The position numbers and the translations under genes are program-made. Below the pieces are notes generated by a model. That model saw only the letters and a list, made by a program, of their open reading frames with translations. It searched no databases and was not told the DNA's origin. A DNA stretch of 64,000 bases from Alphaproteobacteria bacterium (lineage in GTDB: Bacteria; Pseudomonadota; Alphaproteobacteria; Micropepsales; Micropepsaceae): the NCBI GenBank assembly GCA_025350465.1, contig JANXXU010000015.1, positions 124,001-188,000 of the forward strand, in the 5' to 3' direction. Of this stretch, positions 29,661 through 37,130 are shown one piece after another. How positions within the stretch are numbered: the first letter of the stretch is position 1; each line of letters begins with the position of its first letter.

Positions 29661-30476
29661 ATGAGCGGAGCAGCCCAAAAATTAGCGCGCGTGCTGGCGA
29701 TCGCCGGATCGGATTCGGGCGGCGGTGCCGGCATCCAGGCCGACATCAAGACAATAACCGCGCTCGGCGGCTACGCCGCAACGGCGGTAACCGCCGTTAC
29801 GGTGCAAAATACGCTCGGTGTCAGCGCCGTTCACGTCGTGCCGCCGGACGTCGTCGCAGCTCAGATCCGCGCCGTGCTCAGCGACATCGGAGCGGACGCG
29901 ATCAAGACCGGAATGCTCGTCGATGCGGACACGATCAAGGCCGTCATGCAGACGGTGATCCTGTTCGGGACGCGCCTTCCCTTGATCGTCGACCCGGTCA
30001 TGGTGGCCAAGGGCGGGGCAAAATTGCTCGACGACCAATCGATCGACGGATTGAAGGCTTTCATTCGTGGACGCGCGACATTGCTGACGCCGAACCTGGC
30101 GGAAGCCGAAGTGTTGACGGGCAAGCGCATCGCAAACATCGACGACATGCGCCGTGCGCTCGACGATTTGCTTGCGCTGGGCGCCGGCGCGGTGCTGCTC
30201 AAAGGCGGACATCTGCCGGGACCCGATGTCGTCGACATCTTTGCCGACGCCAACGGGCGGCGTGAGTGGCGCGAGGCCAAGCTCGACACACGTCACACGC
30301 ACGGCACGGGCTGTACACTTGCGAGCGCGATCGCGACCGGCGTTGCGCAGGGACTATCGATGATCGCGGCGATCGAACGCGCACGAGCCTACGTGCGCCG
30401 CGCCATTGAAACCGCGCCTGGGCTCGGTCAGGGCAATGGCCCACTCAACCATGCGGCCCGCAGCCAAGACGTCTGA
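29661..30476 (+). CDS. thiD: Hydroxymethylpyrimidine/phosphomethylpyrimidine kinase
   Basis: ThiD phosphorylates HMP twice to supply the pyrimidine for ThiE. The ribokinase fold is clear: IAGSDSGGGAGIQADIKT, VQNTLGVSAVH, GMLVDADTI, LTPNLAEAEVLTG, LLKGGHLPG and the anion-hole/catalytic motif THGTGCTLASAIA. Length is 271 residues. It lies 25 kb from thiE, so the two are not an operon here. Confidence 0.96.
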   Translation: MSGAAQKLARVLAIAGSDSGGGAGIQADIKTITALGGYAATAVTAVTVQNTLGVSAVHVVPPDVVAAQIRAVLSDIGADAIKTGMLVDADTIKAVMQTVILFGTRLPLIVDPVMVAKGGAKLLDDQSIDGLKAFIRGRATLLTPNLAEAEVLTGKRIANIDDMRRALDDLLALGAGAVLLKGGHLPGPDVVDIFADANGRREWREAKLDTRHTHGTGCTLASAIATGVAQGLSMIAAIERARAYVRRAIETAPGLGQGNGPLNHAARSQDV

Positions 30477-30545
30477 GCGCTCCTGCGCCCACTCCCCTGT
30501 GTCCTGCTCTAATCAGTGTGTTCAAGCGCGCTGGCAATCTAATGA

Positions 30546-31124
30546 TCACAAATAGCGCAGTGCTACAAAGCCGCCGATAAGGATGGCAACGAACGCGCTG
30601 GTGACCAGCGTCAGGCGCTTTTCGATGAAGGTTCGGATGGGTTCGCCGAAACTGCGCAACAACGCGGCGACGGCGAAGAAGCGCACACCGCGCGTCGCCA
30701 AGGAGGCGAGCGCAAAGATCAAGAGATCGAAATGTGCTGCGCCGCTGGCGATCGTGACGATCTTATAAGGGATCGGCGTCAGACCTTTGATCAAGATGAC
30801 CCAGAGGCCGTAGTCGTTGAATTGCTGCTGAAATCTGGCGAAGCCCGACTCGAGGCCGTAGAATTTGATGATCGAGGCGCCCCAAGTCGCGAAGAAGAAA
30901 TAACCGATCGCGTAGCCGAAAAAACCACCGATGACCGAGGCGGCAGTGCACACGGCGGCGATGATCCAGGCGCGCGCGGGCTTTGCCAGCACCATGGGGA
31001 TCAACATGGCGTCGGGCGGAATCGGGAAGAACGAGCTTTCGACAAAGGAGACGAGCGCCAGCCACCACAAGGCTTGTGGGTGCTCGGCGAGGGCGATGAC
31101 GCGATCGTAGAAACGGCGCAGCAT
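30546..31124 (-). CDS. YqaA/DedA-like small membrane protein
   Basis: This 192-residue protein has four to five hydrophobic segments and the family pattern LVSFVESSFFPIPPDAMLIP followed by GFFGYAIGYF and IKGLTPIPYKIVTIASG, typical of YqaA and SNARE-associated/DedA proteins. These are thought to be lipid or proton-coupled transporters or scramblases; function is not settled. The ATG at 31124 is preferred over an upstream start at 31199. It is convergent with thiD. Confidence 0.85.
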   Translation of the reverse strand: MLRRFYDRVIALAEHPQALWWLALVSFVESSFFPIPPDAMLIPMVLAKPARAWIIAAVCTAASVIGGFFGYAIGYFFFATWGASIIKFYGLESGFARFQQQFNDYGLWVILIKGLTPIPYKIVTIASGAAHFDLLIFALASLATRGVRFFAVAALLRSFGEPIRTFIEKRLTLVTSAFVAILIGGFVALRYL

Positions 31125-31290
31125 GTTGTTCCGCTTTTGAGCGTCATGCCTAACCGATGCGAAAACTGCGCGCAAACCGGCGTTCCGGGGTTGGTGCAAG
31201 GACGGCGATAGTCAAAGGCCGCGGGTCTCGATCCTTCGCAAACCAAATTGTCGTCAATGAGTTCCACCCTGGAGCTTTCCCACAGTTGCC

Positions 31291-32007
31291 ATGAAGACTT
31301 GCGGCACCTGGCCGGCAACAGTCTGGACTCTTGCCGGCTCTGCTGCGTTTCTAAATCTTGATTCCAACACCACTGCGGCCTCTGAGATGAGTGGCCAACA
31401 ATATCAAGACGAGACGAGGCTCAGGGCGGCGGCGGAGACGGCTGTCGACGGCGTCATCTTGATCGACGCCCTGGGTCGCGTGCTGATGTTCGATCGGGTC
31501 TGCGAGCGTATGTTCGGCTATCACGCAACCGAGGTCATCGGCGAGAACGTCAAGATGCTGATGCCCGATCCGTTTCGCGGCGAGCACGACCGTTACATCG
31601 AGAACTTCCGGCGCACGGACGTTGCAAAGATTATCGGCATCGGGCGCGAGGTCGTGGGCCGGCGCAAGGACGGTACTACCTTCCCGATGGACCTCTCGGT
31701 CGGCGAGGCCAAACAGGAAGGCGAGTCGGTCTTCGTCGGAATGATCCGCGATGTGACTGAGCGCAAGCGAACCGAAGCCCAGCTGGCGCGGGCGCGGGAG
31801 ATGGAGACTGTCGCGCAGCTGTCCGCACGACTTGCGCACGACCTCAACAAATTGCTGACCGTGATGATCGGCAATGCCGAAACGCTGGGAGATAGGCTCA
31901 AGGAGCGCCCAGAGCTGAAAACGCTCGCCGACCAAATCATCGCAGCGGGCGAGCGCGGCGCCGAGTTGACGGCGCGCTTCTTGGCGTTAGGCCGCGCCAG
32001 ACTCTGA
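31291..32007 (+). CDS. FixL-like heme-PAS protein with truncated kinase
   Basis: This 238-residue protein has one PAS domain (about residues 43-160) that closely follows the FixL oxygen-sensor pattern: GENVKMLMPDPFRGEHDRYI, then IIGIGREVVGRRKDGTTFPMDLSVGE. H99 and R119 are 20 residues apart, as are the heme-ligating His200 and oxygen-binding Arg220 of Bradyrhizobium FixL. A dimerisation helix follows with a phosphoacceptor-like H183 (ARLAHDLNKLL), but the protein ends before any ATP-binding domain. ATG 31387 is an alternative start. It may be a decoy, a phosphotransfer protein or a decayed kinase. Confidence 0.75.
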   Translation: MKTCGTWPATVWTLAGSAAFLNLDSNTTAASEMSGQQYQDETRLRAAAETAVDGVILIDALGRVLMFDRVCERMFGYHATEVIGENVKMLMPDPFRGEHDRYIENFRRTDVAKIIGIGREVVGRRKDGTTFPMDLSVGEAKQEGESVFVGMIRDVTERKRTEAQLARAREMETVAQLSARLAHDLNKLLTVMIGNAETLGDRLKERPELKTLADQIIAAGERGAELTARFLALGRARL

Positions 32008-32192
32008 TGTGACGGCCGATCGACTGATCCGGCGGAGTGTTTGCGGGAGGTACTGGACGGCCGGCACCGGGCCGCAACGGTGCCGCCGAGGCTCGCGCGC
32101 CAGTGCAGCGGCAACGCTCACGCGGTGGCGTGAGTGTTGCCAGCCGCGGCACGGCGACATAAGACGGTGCACTGAGCTAGAAGGCCTTCGCC

Positions 32193-32519
32193 ATGAACCA
32201 AGACGAGCTGACCAAATGGGCGCTTTCCAACGGCTGGCAGGACGTGGGCGGGCACATTGTGCTCGTGCGCCCCACCAAGCCGTCGGAGGCGATCGTGCGC
32301 TTGGCGTTCAAGGGCACGGTCGTGCAGCTCGAGATCAAGAAGCCGTCGGGCAAATGGGATAAGGTGAAGAGCGAAGCCTACGCCAAAATCGCTTATGACG
32401 AAGATTCCGAATTGCCACGCGGCATCGGTCTCACGACCATCTCGGGTCTCACGGCGCTGATGCGCGACAACAAGGATCGCCTCGCGTTTTCGAAGCTGGG
32501 CGGGACCGGCAAGCCTTGA
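32193..32519 (+). CDS. Unrecognised small soluble protein
   Basis: This 108-residue protein lacks a signal peptide or TM segment. It has a basic, mixed alpha/beta look with VRLAFKGTVVQLEIKK and a region rich in Lys and Asp. AAGG precedes the ATG by about 8 bases. I do not recognise a family. It sits alone between the PAS protein and the rhomboid gene, and the same-strand spacing would allow co-transcription with the latter. Confidence 0.6.
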   Translation: MNQDELTKWALSNGWQDVGGHIVLVRPTKPSEAIVRLAFKGTVVQLEIKKPSGKWDKVKSEAYAKIAYDEDSELPRGIGLTTISGLTALMRDNKDRLAFSKLGGTGKP

Positions 32520-32583
32520 TACGCGCGCGGCGGGCCGCCTGAGGCGGGCATGCGGACGCATCGGTCGCAATAGGGGTCGAGAT

Positions 32584-33291
32584 TTGAGCTCATCAGCATT
32601 TCCGCCGCAGGCGCGCGAGCCCATCGTGCGGGCGCCGCGCGTCGTTTTCGTCTCGCTCTTTGTCTTGGCCGCGATACATATCGCGAGGCTCTTTCTGGCG
32701 CCCGCGTCCGATGACGCATTGATCCTCAGCTTCGGCTTCGTTCCGGCGCACGTTCAGGCGATGGACTGGAGCCATGCCGGATTGAACGCGACGACATTAT
32801 GGGCTTTGGCGCCGTTTCTCACCTACGCGCTCCTACACGGCAATTTCCTGCATTTGGCGGTGAACGGATTAGCGTTTCTGATTTTCGCGACAGTCGTGGC
32901 ACGGCGCATCGGAACGGCACGGTTCTTCGCGTTGACTCTGGTTGCGACGATTGCCGCCGTGCTCGCGCATCTCGTCAGCAATTGGGGCGACACGACACCG
33001 GTCATCGGCGCGTCGGGCGCCATCGCTGGTTATATGGGCGCGGCCTCGCGCTTCATGTTCATCGATCCGCGAAACCCGGCGGCTGGCGAGCGCCAGCTGT
33101 TGCCCTTGTTCAGCCGTCCGGTGGTCATGTTCGCGCTTGTTTGGACCGGCATCAATGTCGTCTTCGGCCTCACCGGATTTACACCCGGCGACTCTGAGCA
33201 GCTGACGGCGTGGCAAGCGCATCTGGGCGGCTTCTACGCTGGGCTGCTGCTGTTTCCGCTGTTCGATCGCCGCCGCAATTGGCTCGGCTGA
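32584..33291 (+). CDS. Rhomboid family intramembrane serine protease
   Basis: This 235-residue protein has about six hydrophobic segments. The catalytic serine is S144 in the GASGAIAGYMG motif, and the catalytic histidine is H213 in WQAHLGGFYAGLL. An HGNFLHLAVNGLAFLIF segment matches the conserved HxNxxHLxxNxxxL region of TM2. It begins with TTG at 32584. Rhomboids cleave TM helices of client proteins; no client is evident here. Confidence 0.92.
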   Translation: MSSSAFPPQAREPIVRAPRVVFVSLFVLAAIHIARLFLAPASDDALILSFGFVPAHVQAMDWSHAGLNATTLWALAPFLTYALLHGNFLHLAVNGLAFLIFATVVARRIGTARFFALTLVATIAAVLAHLVSNWGDTTPVIGASGAIAGYMGAASRFMFIDPRNPAAGERQLLPLFSRPVVMFALVWTGINVVFGLTGFTPGDSEQLTAWQAHLGGFYAGLLLFPLFDRRRNWLG

Positions 33292-33294
33292 ACC

Positions 33295-33344
33295 GGCGCC
33301 CCCAACCGGAATCGAACCCGTGTTTTCGCCGTGAGAGGGCGACG
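33295..33344 (-). pseudogene. 3'-half copy of tRNA-Glu (attachment-site-like)
   Basis: These 50 bases match the 3' half of the intact tRNA-Glu (34251-34300) at 47 of 50 positions, in the same orientation. The copy covers the anticodon stem-loop, T-arm and acceptor strand, then stops; the 5' half is absent. The three differences lie in the T-arm. A truncated 3' copy downstream of an intact tRNA is the arrangement left by site-specific integration at a tRNA gene. Confidence 0.85.
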
Positions 33345-33379
33345 GTGCGGGCAATTTTTTGCAGTGACATTTTTTGAAG

Positions 33380-33592
33380 TCACAGGGTAATAAACGCCTG
33401 AACCGCTCCGGCCAAAACGAAACCGTAAAGGGCGATGACCAGCCAGAATCCAGTCGGGTTTTTGCTACGATCTGCGTAATAGTACCGGGAGAACCAAGTC
33501 GCGTAGAGAGCTTTGCCGGTCCTGAGTGCTACGACGATAAAGGCGCCCAGCACGACGATAGACAATAGAAGAAAGACTTGTGGGACGGTCAT
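33380..33592 (-). CDS. Small two-TM membrane protein
   Basis: This 70-residue protein has two hydrophobic helices (about residues 6-24 and 47-67) separated by a Tyr/Arg-rich loop. Its ATG overlaps, as ATGA, the stop of the decayed transposase fragment upstream. The family is not recognised. It lies inside the tRNA-flanked segment. Confidence 0.5.
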   Translation of the reverse strand: MTVPQVFLLLSIVVLGAFIVVALRTGKALYATWFSRYYYADRSKNPTGFWLVIALYGFVLAGAVQAFITL

Positions 33593-33753
33593 GCGGCTGC
33601 TCTCTTCTTATATGGTCCACGCCTCGCCGGGAGTTCCTTCGCCACGACCAAGGCGGCGATCTCTTCCATGCTTCAAACGTGATCCGAGACGCCAGCCGCC
33701 ATCGCTGGGGTGACGCGTAAGGTCTTGTGAATGCGCCCGAAATTGTAATGCAT
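33589..33753 (-). pseudogene. IS1-like transposase C-terminal fragment
   Basis: The frame reads MHYNFGRIHKTLRVTPAMAAG, then VSDHV, a stop codon, SMEEIAALV and a basic tail RGPYKKR. This is the C-terminal pattern I know from IS1-type transposases common in alphaproteobacteria, where the stop position is normally tryptophan. No 5' part, DDE motif or inverted repeat was found, so only a decayed remnant remains. Confidence 0.75.
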
Positions 33754-34249
33754 GTCTGCTCGTGTGCCCGCACAGACTCTGACCCCAATTCTTTTTTGAA
33801 ACCCATGCCCAAAAGTAATGCGCGTTATTCAAGTCCAAAAAACGATTTGCGGGAGCTGACGCTCGCTTCACGGTCGGTGAATCGACTTGCATTTCCCAAA
33901 CAATTGTTCTATGTTTGTTCTCGTGCACTAAGTGCGCCTTCGCGCGCTTCGCTCATTGATGTTGTCGATACATGCCAAAGCAGTCGCGGCCGAAAAGGCG
34001 CGATGTTTGCGTTGGATTCCGCATGCGTGCGCAGCGTAGAGCGCGCCGCTGCCGATTTTCGAGTGCTTACAGCAAAATACAGCGAATACCGTGGCCCCGG
34101 GCCTCGGCGTTGATCGGTGCGCGCGGCGCGCAAGCGCCGCTGTAAATTTCGAACATTTACAGCGAAATACAGCGAGTGGCTGTGGCCCGAGCTAGGCATG
34201 GCTTGCGGCCTGACAATGCGAAGCCTGCGAGACACTGGGAGTTTGGCGC
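33754..34249 (+). other. Non-coding remainder of the tRNA-flanked segment
   Basis: No credible gene was found here. The stretch holds a GTTC-N7-GTTC sequence at 33906-33920 and the repeat/palindrome cluster at 34067-34189. Base composition looks less GC-rich than the flanking genes up to about 33950. Confidence 0.6.
34067..34189 (+). repeat. Direct-repeat and palindrome cluster
   Basis: Two copies of a roughly 32-base unit beginning TTACAGC(A/G)AAATACAGCGA start at 34067 and 34157. Each unit itself contains a 10-base tandem of TACAGC(A/G)AA. A perfect palindrome with 10-base arms (CGCTGTAAAT and ATTTACAGCG, 7-base centre) spans 34138-34164 and uses the same half-site. This looks like a protein-binding array. 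Confidence 0.7.
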
Positions 34250-34325
34250 TGGCGCCCCCAACCGGGTTCGAACCGGTGTTTTCGCCGTGAGAGGGCGACG
34301 TCCTGGGCCGCTAGACGATGGGGGC
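34250..34325 (-). tRNA. tRNA-Glu (anticodon CTC)
   Basis: On the minus strand the sequence folds into a normal cloverleaf: a 7-base-pair acceptor stem (GCCCCCA with TGGGGGC), a D-arm with TCTAGCGG, the anticodon loop CCTCTCA giving CTC, and the T-arm ACCGG-TTCGAAC-CCGGT. Discriminator G and CCA are encoded. A 3'-half copy lies about 900 bases downstream. Confidence 0.95.
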
Positions 34326-34367
34326 TGGCGGCGAGGCCGCTCTCATAGCGTGCGGATGGCCGGGGGA

Positions 34368-34703
34368 TCAAGGTCGCTCGCGAACGTCCTCATCTTCGGA
34401 TATTCGCCGTTTGCGCAAGAACGATCGTACGAAGATCACGCCGAGCAGGCTGAGTAGGGCAAAGTCCCAGGGGTCGAACGGGTTCAGCTGATAGTCCCGA
34501 GATCGACCCATTCCTGAGGAGAAGTCGTACACGCTGGTGCAATCGAAACAGGAAACCAGAGTCGGGTGGCTGAAGAACAGCGAAATGGTCACCGATATGA
34601 GGGTCAGCGCCAATAGAACGAGCCACTTGCGCGTAGGAGTTATTTTGAAGTCGCGCCCTCTGAATTCGCGTGCAAGTCTAGACGCGGACTCAATCAAGCA
34701 CAA
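34368..34703 (-). CDS. Unrecognised two-TM membrane protein
   Basis: This 111-residue frame has hydrophobic segments at about residues 27-45 and 80-95 with a short loop holding two cysteines (SCFDCTS) and a charged C-terminal tail. It would start at TTG 34703; no better start exists. The coding status is moderate because no ribosome site is obvious and it abuts the tRNA-flanked accessory segment. Confidence 0.45.
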   Translation of the reverse strand: MCLIESASRLAREFRGRDFKITPTRKWLVLLALTLISVTISLFFSHPTLVSCFDCTSVYDFSSGMGRSRDYQLNPFDPWDFALLSLLGVIFVRSFLRKRRISEDEDVRERP

Positions 34704-34724
34704 ACGAGGCGGATTTGGTCGCGG

Positions 34725-35099
34725 CTAAGGCGGTGCGCCCGCCCGCGCCTTATTCAATTTCACGCGCGCGATGACCTTTGCGGCGTGCGGGTCGATGACG
34801 AAGATTTCGTCGCCGGCCGGCGAGCTGATCCGCACAAGCAGCGTCGTGCCTTCCATGTGGGTTTCGCTGACTGTCGCGCCGGCCGGCAGATCGAGCGCTA
34901 ATTGAGGTACGTCGCCGGGAACGGAGGTCACCGCGAGCGCCGACGTTTCAGTTTTCTTTGAAAAGGCATTCTTGACCGCCATCGCGATCATCGCGACGAC
35001 CACCACCAAGATTGCGATGCCAAGGCCGATAACCAAGAACCACAGCCCGCGGTTGCCAGGCTTGTTGTCGGTAGAGGGCGGGGGTAGGACTTCGGCCAT
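34725..35099 (-). CDS. Small anchored protein, DUF6476-like
   Basis: This 124-residue protein has one TM helix (about 21-43) and a small C-terminal domain with a beta-rich pattern (TTLLVRISSPAGDEIFVIDPHAAKVIARVKL). Such genes of the DUF6476 type commonly lie head-to-head with an RluA-family gene in alphaproteobacteria. Its ATG shares two bases with the rluD ATG on the other strand. The function is unknown. Confidence 0.8.
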   Translation of the reverse strand: MAEVLPPPSTDNKPGNRGLWFLVIGLGIAILVVVVAMIAMAVKNAFSKKTETSALAVTSVPGDVPQLALDLPAGATVSETHMEGTTLLVRISSPAGDEIFVIDPHAAKVIARVKLNKARAGAPP

Positions 35100-36087
35100 G
35101 AGCGAGACCTCTCAAGAAGGCGAACGTCGTACACTGACGATCGGCGAAACCCAAGCGGGCGAGCGGCTCGACCGGGTGCTGGCGGCCGCGTTCGGCGACT
35201 TGTCGCGCACGCGGCTCAAGCAGCTGATCGAGCAAGGCAACGTGTCGGCGGGCGAGCGCGTGCTTTCGGACCCCGCGCATCGCGTCAAGACAGGGACGGC
35301 TCTCGCGCTCGACATTCCGCCGCCCGAGAGCATCGAACTTCGCGGACAACCTATTCCGCTGACCATCGTCTACGAGGACGAGCATCTTGTCGTCATCGAT
35401 AAGCCGCGCGGGCTTGTCGTCCATCCGGCGGCGGGCAATCGCGACGGCACGCTGGTCAACGCGCTGATCGCACATTGCGGCGAGAGTCTGCGCGGCATCG
35501 GCGGCGAACTGCGCCCCGGCATCGTCCATCGCATAGACAAGGACACGACGGGTCTGATCGTTGCGGCCAAAACGGAGCAAGCCCACCGGAGCCTCAGCAA
35601 GCAATTTGCCGCGCACGCGATCGAGCGGGCATATCTTGCGGTCGTCTGGGGCGTGCCGCGTGCGCGCGCGGGGCTGATCGACGGCAGTCTCGGCCGCTCG
35701 CCGCTCAACCGCCAAAAGATGACGGTCGTGAATTCGGGCGGGAAGGCTGCGCGCACGCACTACAAGGTCGTCAAGACGTTCGGCGCTTCAGCGGTTCCGA
35801 CCGCGGCGCTGGTCGAATGCCGCTTGGAAACGGGCCGGACACACCAAGTTCGCGTGCACATGGCGCATATCGGTCATCCCCTGATCGGCGATCCGGTTTA
35901 CGGAAGACCCCGTTCGGTGCCGGGGCTTTCAGTCACCATCGGCGGACAGGCCCTTCATGCCGCAATTTTGGGCTTTCAACATCCGGCGACGCATAAACCA
36001 TTGAAATTCAACAGCGCGCCGCCGGCGGACTTCACACAACTGTGCCTTGATCTCGACACACTAGGAGGAAATTTTCGCGGGGCTTAA
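35098..36087 (+). CDS. rluD: RluA family pseudouridine synthase (RluD-like)
   Basis: The enzyme isomerises uridines in 23S rRNA; RluD modifies helix 69. From the ATG at 35098 it has 329 residues: an S4 domain (GERLDRVLAAAFGDLSRTRLKQLIEQGNV), the family strand IVYEDEHLVVIDKPRGLVVHP, the catalytic aspartate in HRIDKDTTGLIV, and RLETGRTHQVRVHM with GDPVYG. AGGA lies about 9 bases before the start. The longer frame from 34972 runs antisense through the DUF6476 gene and is rejected. Confidence 0.95.
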   Translation: MSETSQEGERRTLTIGETQAGERLDRVLAAAFGDLSRTRLKQLIEQGNVSAGERVLSDPAHRVKTGTALALDIPPPESIELRGQPIPLTIVYEDEHLVVIDKPRGLVVHPAAGNRDGTLVNALIAHCGESLRGIGGELRPGIVHRIDKDTTGLIVAAKTEQAHRSLSKQFAAHAIERAYLAVVWGVPRARAGLIDGSLGRSPLNRQKMTVVNSGGKAARTHYKVVKTFGASAVPTAALVECRLETGRTHQVRVHMAHIGHPLIGDPVYGRPRSVPGLSVTIGGQALHAAILGFQHPATHKPLKFNSAPPADFTQLCLDLDTLGGNFRGA

Positions 36088-36205
36088 ACTTCGGGTACGC
36101 GATACATAGGTAATGTCGCTTGCCCGGGCCTGGTGGGGGACGGGTGCTTTGGTCCGCTGACCGTTGGGGCGAAATCGCACGACGGCCGACGCAAGGGAGA
36201 AGGGT

Positions 36206-37120
36206 ATGGCCGCAGGCTATTTGGCGATCTCGGCGGAGGGTGGGTTATCCCGCTATCTGACGGACATTCGCAATTTTCCGATGCTCGAACCGGAAGAGGA
36301 ATACATGCTGGCCAAGCGCTGGCGTGAGCATTCCGACTCCGGCGCCGCGCACCGGCTGGTGACAAGCCATCTGCGACTCGTGGCGAAGATCGCCATGGGC
36401 TATCGCGGCTATGGCTTGCCGATCAACGAGATCGTGTCGGAAGGCAATGTCGGCCTCATGCAAGCGGTCAAACGCTTCGAGCCCGATAAAGGATTCCGCT
36501 TGGCCACCTATGCCATGTGGTGGATCCGGGCGTCGATTCAAGAATACATCCTGCGCTCGTGGTCGCTGGTGAAGATCGGTACGACGGCGGCGCAGAAGAA
36601 GCTGTTCTTCAACCTGCGCAAGGCCAAGGGCCAGATCAAAGCGATCGAAGACGGCGACATGCGGCCCGAACAGGTCGCGCTGATTGCGACGAAGCTCGGC
36701 GTCACGGAAGAAGAAGTGATCTCTATGAACCGGCGGCTCGCAGCGCCGGATCACTCGTTGAACGCGCCGTTGCGCGCCGACAGCGAGGGTGAATGGCAGG
36801 ATTGGCTCGTCGACGACAAGCCCACGCAGGAAACGATCCTGGCGGACCAGGAAGAAAAGGACGACCGCCACGACCTGTTGCTGGAAGCGATGAAATCGCT
36901 GAACGACCGCGAGCGACATATTCTGCAAGAGCGACGCCTGAAGGACGAGCCTGCAACGCTCGAGGACTTGTCGAAGGAATACGACATCAGTCGCGAGCGC
37001 GTGCGCCAGATCGAGGTACGGGCCTTCGAAAAACTGCAACGCGCGATCAAGGAAGCCGCGCGCGTCAGGCGTATCGGCGGGGCGCAACCGGCGAAGGCGC
37101 CGGCGCTGACGGCGCGGTAG
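36206..37120 (+). CDS. rpoH: RNA polymerase sigma-32 factor
   Basis: RpoH directs heat-shock transcription. The ATG at 36206 has GGGAGAAGGG upstream and gives 304 residues. Region 2 (LVTSHLRLVAKIAMGYRGYGLP, EGNVGLMQAVKRFEP, LATYAMWWIRASIQEYIL), the RpoH box (QKKLFFNLRKAK) and region 4 (LEDLSKEYDISRERVRQIEVRA) are intact. It is convergent with rsgA, with only 10 bases between the stops. Confidence 0.97.
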   Translation: MAAGYLAISAEGGLSRYLTDIRNFPMLEPEEEYMLAKRWREHSDSGAAHRLVTSHLRLVAKIAMGYRGYGLPINEIVSEGNVGLMQAVKRFEPDKGFRLATYAMWWIRASIQEYILRSWSLVKIGTTAAQKKLFFNLRKAKGQIKAIEDGDMRPEQVALIATKLGVTEEEVISMNRRLAAPDHSLNAPLRADSEGEWQDWLVDDKPTQETILADQEEKDDRHDLLLEAMKSLNDRERHILQERRLKDEPATLEDLSKEYDISRERVRQIEVRAFEKLQRAIKEAARVRRIGGAQPAKAPALTAR

Positions 37121-37130
37121 CATAAATTCG

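Noticed and set aside
32008-32192. Possible lost ATP-binding domain after the FixL-like gene
   Set aside because: Only 185 bases remain before the next gene and no frame shows N, G1 or G2 box patterns.
33608-33928. A 106-codon minus-strand frame in the tRNA-flanked segment
   Set aside because: It overlaps the decayed transposase in another frame and shows no domain; the LexA-like sequence lies within it.
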